This document shows, in pieces, positions 1-5,061 of a DNA stretch of 5,334 nucleotides. Position numbers and translations under genes: made by a program. This DNA comes from Acidimicrobiia bacterium (GTDB lineage: Bacteria > Actinomycetota > Acidimicrobiia > Acidimicrobiales > Hopanoidiivorantaceae). The stretch is taken from assembly GCA_020027305.1 (NCBI GenBank), contig JAHRAM010000175.1, forward strand, positions 1-5,334. The letters run 5' to 3'. Each line of letters begins with the position of its first letter. Position 1 is the first letter of the stretch. The notes beneath the pieces were generated by a model. That model did not search any database, was not told the origin of the DNA, and saw nothing but the letters and a program-made list of their open reading frames with translations.

Positions 1-15
1 ACTCTTTAATGCTTT

Positions 16-645
16 TTAGTGAGATTGATATACCAAAACGAATCCTTGCCTAAGAATTTTAAGAGAATCAGCTGTTAAATCAACGACTGTTGAGGCTGTA
101 TCAGAAAGTGCCCCCCCATCACATATAATGTCGACAGATTGACGAATTTGCTCATCTAAATCCTTTATTTCTAACGGAGTTTTTTGACCTGACACATTTG
201 CACTTGTGCCAGCTATGGGGCCAGTAATCTCTAAAAGCTCTAAAAGCCATTCGTGATTAGGGCATCTCACACCTAATGTATTTCCACCAAAAGCAGGGTC
301 ATCTCCCCCAAATGTTTCAACCATGTATTCATCGGGCGGCTGTTTAACTTTTGAGAAAACTATTGTCAGCCCTCCTGGCCAATGTTTTTCAATTAGCTCA
401 TAGCCCAACTTGCTAATCTCAACTACACCACTCAAATCACTTCCATTCGGCACCAAAAAACTTATCGGCTTGTCGTTTGAGCGAGGCTTTACAGATAACA
501 ATTTTTTTCTTCCTTCCTTTCCTCTAACAAAAATTCCATAAACCGTATCTGTTGGAACAAGGGCTACTCCACCAGCAAGCAACACATCGGCTACCTGTGC
601 TATGGAATTAGGCTGGCTAGTGTTTGTAAGTTTTGTTTCTGACAT
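16..645 (-). CDS. tsaC: L-threonylcarbamoyladenylate synthase (Sua5/YrdC/TsaC family)
   Basis: Predicted to make threonylcarbamoyl-AMP from threonine, bicarbonate and ATP, the first step of N6-threonylcarbamoyladenosine (t6A) formation at position 37 of ANN-decoding tRNAs in the cytoplasm. The 209-aa protein carries the family signatures in order: PTDTVYG (31-37), KPRSNDKP with the K-x-R and KP substrate-binding residues (53-60), PGGLT (90-94), GVRCPNH (125-131), TSAN (147-150), STVVD (185-189) and a final ILRQG (197-201). It consists of the YrdC domain only and lacks the extra C-terminal Sua5 domain, so it is TsaC-like in architecture. The loop after PTDTVYG is shorter than usual. The ATG at 643-645 is supported by an in-frame upstream stop; no Shine-Dalgarno motif precedes it. 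A run of seven G on the coding strand (about 111-117) is intact in frame. It is the last gene visible in the rho-prfA-prmC cluster, the usual actinobacterial position of sua5. Confidence 0.95.
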   Translation of the reverse strand: MSETKLTNTSQPNSIAQVADVLLAGGVALVPTDTVYGIFVRGKEGRKKLLSVKPRSNDKPISFLVPNGSDLSGVVEISKLGYELIEKHWPGGLTIVFSKVKQPPDEYMVETFGGDDPAFGGNTLGVRCPNHEWLLELLEITGPIAGTSANVSGQKTPLEIKDLDEQIRQSVDIICDGGALSDTASTVVDLTADSLKILRQGFVLVYQSH

Positions 646-675
646 GTTTTTATTTTTCTGGTTTAGTTTTTACAT

Positions 676-711
676 GCTATTTTTTTGTGTGCTATTTTTT
701 GCTATTTTTTT
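676..711 (-). repeat. Three short A-rich direct repeats between prmC and tsaC
   Basis: In the 79-bp prmC-tsaC spacer the plus strand reads GCTA followed by 7, 6 and 7 T at 676-686, 691-700 and 701-711, that is, A(6-7)TAGC on the transcribed strand. The last copy can also pair as GCTA/TAGC (701-704 with 711-714) around a six-base loop. No GC-rich terminator stem is visible. The role is unknown; it may be an AT-rich spacer that arose by slippage, or an A-rich translation-initiation region for tsaC. Confidence 0.45.
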
Positions 712-724
712 AGCCCAACTATTT

Positions 725-1609
725 TTAGATTTTTTGGCAGACAAGAACTCTCTTTCGGCCGGCCAAATCGCGCTCTGTTGAAACATTTTTATATGTCGCT
801 TCAGCCAACATTGCCAATTCATCTGCCTGATGGGGTGCCAGCTCTAAAACCAGCCATCCATCATCAGCTAAATATGGGCTGGCATTTAATATAATGTGGC
901 TCAAATCTTCACACCCAGTCTTACCACTTCTTAAAGCAACTCTGGGTTCATAGCTTTCTACCTCTCTTGGTAAATCCTCACCTGAAGAAATATAAGGTGG
1001 GTTTGAAACAATAAGGTGGAATTTGTTTTGATAATTGCTTTCGCCAACTCTTTGGAGCGCCTCAAACCAACTGCCTTTTAGAAATTGAGGGGGGTTGTGG
1101 GTCGCGTTTTCAAAAACCATGTTGAAATTTTGCTCATAATTAATTCTTGCTACTTCTAAAGCATCGTTTGAAATGTCGCTCAAAGTTATTTCAAGCCTGA
1201 CTTCCTTATTTGTAAAATGTTCTTTTAAGTGATTCTCAACATACTCAGACCCCTCTTTAAGAATTGAGAGCCCGATTGCCCCAGAGCCACACCCCACATC
1301 TAAAACGCGACACACACTTAAAGCAGTTAGCCCCTCTTTCACAAACTCACTCAAACATCTAAGCGCCACATCAACTGTTATCTCAGTTTCTAATCTAGGA
1401 ATAAGCACTCGCTCATCTAGCAAAAGATTAAGGTTTCGAAATTTCCATGACCCAAAAATATATTGCAAAGGCTTTCCGCTTTTTCGCTCTGAAATAGCAT
1501 CATAAATCGAATCGCTATCGTCACCATATTCTTCTAGAATAAATCGAGCTTCAGCCTCTGGAGTGTGGCTTACTTCACTAAGCTGATTGGTCAATTCTGT
1601 AAGTTGCAT
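725..1609 (-). CDS. prmC: Peptide chain release factor N(5)-glutamine methyltransferase PrmC (HemK)
   Basis: SAM-dependent methyltransferase that methylates the glutamine of the GGQ motif in release factors RF1/RF2, raising termination efficiency; its substrate RF1 is encoded just upstream. The 294-aa protein has a small helical N-terminal domain (about 1-60), the substrate-domain motif LIPRLETE (69-76), the SAM-binding glycine motif DVGCGSGAIG (104-113), an acidic strand-2 motif LSDIS (143-147), the diagnostic NPPY motif that binds the target glutamine (203-206), YEPRVAL (220-226) and the terminal DLAGRKRV (281-288). Two oddities: LIPRLETE has Leu where most homologues have Pro (LIPRPETE), and the N-terminal helical domain is shorter than usual. 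An in-frame TAA lies directly before the ATG at 1607-1609, so the reading frame cannot extend upstream. No Shine-Dalgarno sequence is visible. It lies 98 bp after prfA and 79 bp before tsaC. Confidence 0.95.
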   Translation of the reverse strand: MQLTELTNQLSEVSHTPEAEARFILEEYGDDSDSIYDAISERKSGKPLQYIFGSWKFRNLNLLLDERVLIPRLETEITVDVALRCLSEFVKEGLTALSVCRVLDVGCGSGAIGLSILKEGSEYVENHLKEHFTNKEVRLEITLSDISNDALEVARINYEQNFNMVFENATHNPPQFLKGSWFEALQRVGESNYQNKFHLIVSNPPYISSGEDLPREVESYEPRVALRSGKTGCEDLSHIILNASPYLADDGWLVLELAPHQADELAMLAEATYKNVSTERDLAGRKRVLVCQKI

Positions 1610-1659
1610 TTAGCTACTGGGGTGAGATTTTTCTTTGATTCTCTAGGTGCTCTCTTGAT

Positions 1660-1688
1660 TTGACAACCTTTGTCTACCAATCTTTTAT
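1660..1688 (+). promoter_or_regulatory. Possible antisense promoter in the prfA-prmC gap
   Basis: On the plus strand a perfect -35 hexamer TTGACA (1660-1665) is followed after exactly 17 bp by TTTTAT (1683-1688), a 4/6 match to the -10 consensus. Transcription would start near 1695 and run antisense through the 3' end of prfA. The same place contains the small inverted repeat GACAA-cct-TTGTC (1662-1674). No plus-strand gene follows, so this could be a chance match in an AT-rich spacer. Confidence 0.25.
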
Positions 1689-1707
1689 TTGTCTATTTTT
1701 TGAGACA

Positions 1708-2784
1708 TTAGCTATCTTTAGCCTGCTGCTTTGTTCCGTGCGTGATAAGAGCCTCAAGGATTTCGTCAATGTCGCCTGCCAGCACTTTATCCAATTTGTG
1801 AAGAGTTAACCCCAAACGATGATCTGTAACCCTATTGTCTTTAAAGTTATAGGTTCTTACCTTGTCTGAGCGCCCGCCACTTTTTAGTTGTCCTCGTTTT
1901 TGCTTGGCTCGTTCATCAGCTTGGCGCTGCTTTTCTGCCTCATAAATACGAGAACGCAAAACCTGCATCGCCTTGTTTCGATTTTGAAGTTGGCTTTTTT
2001 CATCTTGCATAGCAACTGTTATGCCAGTGGGCTTATGGGTTATTCGAACGGCAGAATCAGTTGTGTTCACCGACTGCCCACCAGGACCAGATGAGCGATA
2101 CACATCAATCTCAATATCAGAATCTTTAATTTCAACTTCCACCTCATCTACTTCTGGCAAAACTGACACAGTGGCAGACGATGTATGAACTCGCCCCTGT
2201 GATTCTGTATCTGGAACTCGCTGAACCCGATGTGGCCCACCTTCATATTTGAGATATTTCCAAACTGCTGCTCCCTTGAGCAAAAAGATAACTTCATCAT
2301 ATCCGCCCATTGGGGAATCCTGTGCCATTAGCAATTCTGACTTCCACCCCATCTTTGTGGCAAAGGCGTTATACATTTTATATAGGTCTTTGGCAAAGAG
2401 GTTTGATTCCTCTCCCCCTTCAGCTCCACGAATTTCAACGATTACATCTTTGTCATCATCTGGGTCGGGCGGAACCAGCCTCTCAATGATTTCTTCACTA
2501 AGTTGCTCTATTTTTTCTTTCAAGCTCTCAGCTTCGTCAGCTAGAGCTGCTTTTTCAGACTCATCGTTTGTAGCAGAAAAAAGCTCTAGGGCAGCTTCCC
2601 TGTCAGAGCAGGCAACCACATAATTGGTATATGAAGCAGATAGCTCAGACAAATATTTTTGTCTCTTAGAAAGCTCGGCAAATTTTTTTCGGTCCTTGAC
2701 GGTTTCAGGTTTTGTCAAGCTAGCAATAACATCGTCAAGCTCTTCTAGCAAAGTTTTAATTTTGCCTTCTGGAATTTCAAGCAT
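1708..2784 (-). CDS. prfA: Peptide chain release factor 1 (RF1)
   Basis: Class I release factor that reads UAA and UAG in the ribosomal A site and triggers hydrolysis of peptidyl-tRNA. At 358 aa it has the normal RF1 length. Visible elements: an N-terminal helical domain 1 (about 1-105); the conserved EIRGAEGGEESNLFA stretch (117-131); HRVQRVP (185-191) running into the stop-codon recognition tripeptide P-D-T (191-193), where a PxT motif distinguishes RF1 from the SPF motif of RF2; the catalytic GGQ loop in RSSGPGGQSVNTTDSAVR (230-247, GGQ at 235-237); and the C-terminal SGGRSDKVRTYNF and RVTDHR elements (302-323). GGQ Gln237 is the expected target of PrmC, encoded next downstream. The ATG shares its A with the TAA of rpmE, implying translational coupling. 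No clear Shine-Dalgarno motif is seen. Confidence 0.98.
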   Translation of the reverse strand: MLEIPEGKIKTLLEELDDVIASLTKPETVKDRKKFAELSKRQKYLSELSASYTNYVVACSDREAALELFSATNDESEKAALADEAESLKEKIEQLSEEIIERLVPPDPDDDKDVIVEIRGAEGGEESNLFAKDLYKMYNAFATKMGWKSELLMAQDSPMGGYDEVIFLLKGAAVWKYLKYEGGPHRVQRVPDTESQGRVHTSSATVSVLPEVDEVEVEIKDSDIEIDVYRSSGPGGQSVNTTDSAVRITHKPTGITVAMQDEKSQLQNRNKAMQVLRSRIYEAEKQRQADERAKQKRGQLKSGGRSDKVRTYNFKDNRVTDHRLGLTLHKLDKVLAGDIDEILEALITHGTKQQAKDS

Positions 2785-2786
2785 TA
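2782..2786 (-). other. TAATG stop-start overlap of rpmE and prfA
   Basis: The rpmE stop TAA (2784-2786) and the prfA start ATG (2782-2784) share one base, giving TAATG on the coding strand. Such overlaps normally allow ribosomes ending one gene to restart on the next. As no AGGAGG-like site lies upstream of prfA, termination-reinitiation is a likely route for its translation (inference). Confidence 0.75.
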
Positions 2787-3065
2787 AGATTCAGCAGACT
2801 CTTCAGACTGGCTCTTTCGCCTACGCCTGCCGTAGCGCTTTTCAAATCTCTCTACCCTTCCCGCTGTATCAACAATCGTCATCTGCCCAGTAAAAAAAGG
2901 ATGGCTGGCACTTGATATTTCAACCTTTGCTAACGGATATGTCTTTCCATCTTCCCATTCCGTAGTTTCTTTGGTGGGAATAGTAGAGCGAGTCAAAAAC
3001 TTCTCCCCAGATGAGGAATCTTGAAAAATAACCTCTCTATATTCAGGATGGATGTCTGGTTTCAT
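2784..3065 (-). CDS. rpmE: 50S ribosomal protein L31, type B
   Basis: Large-subunit ribosomal protein located at the central protuberance, where L31 bridges the subunits. The 93-aa product starts MKPDIHPEYREVIFQDSSSG and contains FLTRSTI (23-29), the type-B-specific insert WEDGKTYPLAKVEISSASHPFFTG (37-60) and DTAGRVERFEKRYGRR (66-81), followed by a basic then acidic Ser/Glu-rich tail. It has no cysteine at all, so the zinc ribbon of type A (C+) L31 is absent; this is the C-minus, type B (RpmE2/YkgM-like) form. In Mycobacterium the same position after rho holds a type A protein. It begins 39 bp after rho with no evident Shine-Dalgarno sequence, and its stop overlaps prfA. Confidence 0.96.
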   Translation of the reverse strand: MKPDIHPEYREVIFQDSSSGEKFLTRSTIPTKETTEWEDGKTYPLAKVEISSASHPFFTGQMTIVDTAGRVERFEKRYGRRRRKSQSEESAES

Positions 3066-3068
3066 AGA

Positions 3069-3098
3069 TTTAATTTCTAGTTCAATTCTAGCTGAAAA
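3069..3098 (-). repeat. Short inverted repeat in the rho-rpmE gap
   Basis: The 39-bp gap contains two CTAG tetramers (3077-3080 and 3088-3091) seven bases apart, giving CTAGAATTGAACTAG on the coding strand, with TTTC and GAAA just outside that could pair past a small bulge. The stem is short and AT-rich and has no U-tract, so it is not a convincing terminator. It could be a weak processing or initiation-region hairpin. Confidence 0.25.
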
Positions 3099-3104
3099 TA
3101 ATTG

Positions 3105-4622
3105 CTAATTACCCTTGGCGACTTCAGCCAAAAAGGTCTTGTTGTCAGGAAAGCTCTTTAGACGATCTATTAAAAGCTCCAAGCCTCCTGCTAGGTTGCC
3201 AGCACCTCCATTTGACTCATCTGCTCCAAATCCTTGTAGCACTCGGCGTAGCTTCCAAACTTGCTGAAGTTGACTACGCGAAAACAATAGCTCTTCATGT
3301 CGAGTGGAACTTGATAAAACATCAATAGCTGGATAAATTCTTCGCTCGGCAATGCCTCTATCTAGGCGGAGTTCCATGTTTCCAGTGCCTTTGAACTCTT
3401 CAAAAATCACTTCGTCCATCTTTGAGCCAGTTTCCACCAAAGCAGTAGCAAGGATTGTGAGCGAACCACCCTCTTCCATATTTCTGGCTGCACCAAAAAA
3501 TTTCTTGGGGGGATAAAGCGCCGCAGAATCAACACCACCTGACATTATTCTTCCAGTTGTTGGTGCCCCTAAATTGTAAGCACGTGCAAGCCGAGTGATG
3601 CCATCAAGAATGATAACCACATCTTTTGACTTCTCCACACTTCGCTTAGCTGTTTCAATGGTCATCTCAGCAACTCTAATGTGTTCTTCAGCTGGGCGAT
3701 CAAATGTAGAGGCTACAACCTCACCTTTTTGCAAATGTCTACGCATGTCAGTGACTTCTTCAGGGCGCTCATCAACCAACAAAACAACCAGTTCAACCTC
3801 AGGATTATTGATTTCAATAGAGCGGGCAATTTCTTTCATAATCGTTGTCTTGCCAGCTTTAGGGGGCGAAACAATCAAACCACGTTGACCCTTGCCAATG
3901 GGTGAAACCAAATCAATAATTCTGGTAGTCATATTTTCTGGCTCACCAGGACGTTCTAGCCTGAGCTGGTTGTCAGGAAACAACGGGGTTAGGTCTTCAA
4001 AGTTTGGTCGCTTGACTCGGCTGCCTTCTTTTGTTGCCTCGCCATTGACCTTTCCAATCTTTACAAGAGCAGCATTCTTTTCTTTTCTATTGGCCGAGCG
4101 AGATATGCCTTCTAAATGATCGCCCTTTCTAAGATTGAACTGCTTAATCTGTCTAGCTGCAACATAAACATCATCTCTGGTTGGAACATAACTATTAACT
4201 CGCAAGAACCCATACCCATCTTCTTGTAGGTCTAACAAACCCGCAACTGGAACTTCCCTTACTTCTTCTTGGTCATGGTCGTCATCTCGCTGGCGGTTTC
4301 CACTTCTTCGGCGACGGTTAGTTGAGTTGCTCTTGCCTGAATATGATTTCTCAAAGCTCGCCTCTTCGGGAGAATCATCATCTTTTGAAGTAGTAACATC
4401 TTCGTTATCAGAAGCATCTATATCATTTGTAGAATTTTTTGAACTCACATCTCTAGAATTCTCGCCAGAGTCAGAACCAGAACCAGCTAAATCCAAAATC
4501 ATATCTATGATTTGTGCCTTTAAGTCTTGCTGATTAGGAGAGCCTCCCATTGCCTTTGCTAGGGCGCTCAACTCTTCTTTGGTTTTCTTTTCAAGCTCTG
4601 CTCGATTTTGTTCGTTTGACAT
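3105..4622 (-). CDS. rho: Transcription termination factor Rho
   Basis: Hexameric RNA-dependent ATPase/helicase that releases nascent transcripts. At 505 aa it is longer than E. coli Rho (419 aa) because of an N-terminal extension. Regions in order: a Rho N-terminal helical domain (about 8-46); a low-complexity Ser/Asp/Glu-rich then Arg-rich linker (about 47-122, with RRRR at 103-106); the cold-shock-like RNA-binding domain (VAGLLDLQEDGYGFLRV 126-142, DDVYV 150-154, LRKGD 164-168); and the RecA-like ATPase. The ATPase has Walker A PPKAGKTT (253-260), DERPEEVTDM with the presumed catalytic Glu285 (284-293), Walker B VVIILD (335-340), Q-loop region SGGVDSAALYPPKKFFGAAR (361-380), R-loop KGTGN (411-415) and arginine-finger candidate Arg441. 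Two features differ from common Rho proteins: DGITRLARAYN rather than DSITRLARAYN after Walker B, and a Gly-rich insertion (about 466-480) near the C terminus. The ATG at 4620-4622 has an in-frame TAA a few codons upstream and no Shine-Dalgarno motif. It is probably the first gene of the operon. Confidence 0.98.
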   Translation of the reverse strand: MSNEQNRAELEKKTKEELSALAKAMGGSPNQQDLKAQIIDMILDLAGSGSDSGENSRDVSSKNSTNDIDASDNEDVTTSKDDDSPEEASFEKSYSGKSNSTNRRRRSGNRQRDDDHDQEEVREVPVAGLLDLQEDGYGFLRVNSYVPTRDDVYVAARQIKQFNLRKGDHLEGISRSANRKEKNAALVKIGKVNGEATKEGSRVKRPNFEDLTPLFPDNQLRLERPGEPENMTTRIIDLVSPIGKGQRGLIVSPPKAGKTTIMKEIARSIEINNPEVELVVLLVDERPEEVTDMRRHLQKGEVVASTFDRPAEEHIRVAEMTIETAKRSVEKSKDVVIILDGITRLARAYNLGAPTTGRIMSGGVDSAALYPPKKFFGAARNMEEGGSLTILATALVETGSKMDEVIFEEFKGTGNMELRLDRGIAERRIYPAIDVLSSSTRHEELLFSRSQLQQVWKLRRVLQGFGADESNGGAGNLAGGLELLIDRLKSFPDNKTFLAEVAKGN

Positions 4623-4900
4623 TATGTTTTGAAGTTTTTAATTTTTTAAATTGCTGATATCTGGAAATTATTTTGGAAAATGAAATTGTTGCCCCTAGGG
4701 ATTTGCTTCCTCTTGGAATTGCTATTTTCAAATTCAATAAATTTAAATTTTTATCTCTAAATAATTATTTAAAATTGCTGCCTTATGAATTTTTTATTTA
4801 AATTTTTCGCTTTAAATTTATTACCAAATTTTTGTGGCTTGAAAAATCTTAAATTCTTGGGAAGCGATTTTTCTTCTCAAAATTAAAACTTTAACATCTT

Positions 4901-4928
4901 AAAATTCGAAGTTTAAAATTCAAAGTTT
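4901..4928 (-). repeat. Tandem 14-bp direct repeat in the rho leader
   Basis: Two adjacent 14-bp units, AAAATTCGAAGTTT (4901-4914) and AAAATTCAAAGTTT (4915-4928) on the plus strand, differ by one base. The second unit overlaps the left arm of the adjacent inverted repeat. Function unknown; it could be a protein-binding array or simple AT-rich duplication. Confidence 0.55.
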
Positions 4929-4943
4929 AAAGTTTTTGAATTT
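4916..4943 (-). repeat. Inverted repeat in the early rho leader
   Basis: AAATTCAAA (4916-4924) and TTTGAATTT (4935-4943) are perfect 9-bp inverted arms separated by 10 bases. The repeat lies about 30-55 nt downstream of the predicted transcription start, so it would form an AU-rich hairpin near the 5' end of the rho mRNA, or could serve as an operator-like dyad in DNA. With only AT-rich pairing the hairpin would be weak. Confidence 0.5.
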
Positions 4944-4976
4944 GAGAATTTATGACGTCCCAAATCAGACTCTTAT

Positions 4977-5005
4977 ATATTAGCACAAATAAATTGCTTT
5001 TTCAA
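4977..5005 (-). promoter_or_regulatory. Candidate sigma70-type promoter for the rho operon
   Basis: On the minus strand TTGAAA (5000-5005; 5/6 match to TTGACA) is followed after exactly 17 bp by TAATAT (4977-4982; 4/6 match to TATAAT), within a TAATATATAAG stretch that offers alternative -10 registers. The start site would be near 4970. It sits just downstream of the candidate apgM terminator and points at rho, as expected for the start of a new transcription unit. The region is AT-rich, so the match could be partly chance. Confidence 0.5.
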
Positions 5006-5032
5006 CTTACAGCCTTATTTTGACATATTTTC

Positions 5033-5058
5033 AAAAACTCTGGAACAGTCCAGTTTTT
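5033..5058 (-). terminator. Intrinsic terminator after the apgM-like gene
   Basis: Starting three bases after the apgM stop, the minus strand reads AAAAA-CTGGA-CTGT-TCCAG-AG-TTTTT. CTGGA/TCCAG form a 5-bp stem with a four-base loop, extended by A5/T5 pairing past a two-base bulge, and end in a five-T tract. The stem is short, so strength is probably modest. It would separate the apgM transcript from the rho operon. The near symmetry means it could also act on the opposite strand. Confidence 0.6.
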
Positions 5059-5061
5059 AGG

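Larger units (their letters stand above)
4623..4970 (-). promoter_or_regulatory. Long AT-rich untranslated leader upstream of rho
   Basis: Between the candidate promoter and the rho ATG lie about 350 nt with no credible coding sequence on either strand; only tiny ORFs of a few codons occur. It is far more AT-rich than the flanking genes and full of AAATTT, TTTAAA and AAATTC words. A 12-bp direct repeat ATTTAAATTTTT occurs at 4741-4752 and 4796-4807. A GC-rich island with the perfect palindrome CCCTAGGG (4693-4700) stands out, next to an AGAGGA word on the minus strand (around 4708-4713) that has no start codon at a proper distance. CCAAATTT (4824-4831) can pair with AAATTCTTGG (4851-4860) past a two-base bulge. 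Known rho genes are often autoregulated through their leaders, so such a role is plausible but not shown. I recognise no known riboswitch. Confidence 0.45.

Noticed and set aside
191..230. Sua5 with extra C-terminal domain
   Set aside because: The protein ends at 209 residues shortly after the ILRQG motif, so only the YrdC domain is present.
685..894. Plus-strand open frame of 69 codons across the tsaC-prmC gap and the prmC end
   Set aside because: Most of it lies antisense to prmC, it has no family resemblance, and its start lies in a T-rich spacer; a shadow frame.
2206..2214. P-D-T in place of the P-A-T or P-V-T tripeptide in RF1 as a sign of altered stop-codon use
   Set aside because: The middle residue of PxT is variable in RF1 proteins (PET is known in Bacillus, for example), and the genes here use ordinary TAA and TAG stops.
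2249..2893. Two plus-strand open frames of 124 and 89 codons opposite prfA and rpmE
   Set aside because: Their Ser-rich composition is what antisense translation of Glu/Asp/Lys-rich genes gives, and RF1 and L31 on the other strand are unmistakable.
3595..4533. Several plus-strand open frames of 68-97 codons opposite rho
   Set aside because: They overlap one another in different frames and lie wholly inside the strongly conserved rho coding sequence.
4693..4700. CCCTAGGG palindrome as an operator or terminator stem
   Set aside because: An 8-bp palindrome without a loop cannot form a useful RNA hairpin, and there is no T-tract; kept only as a note in the leader entry.
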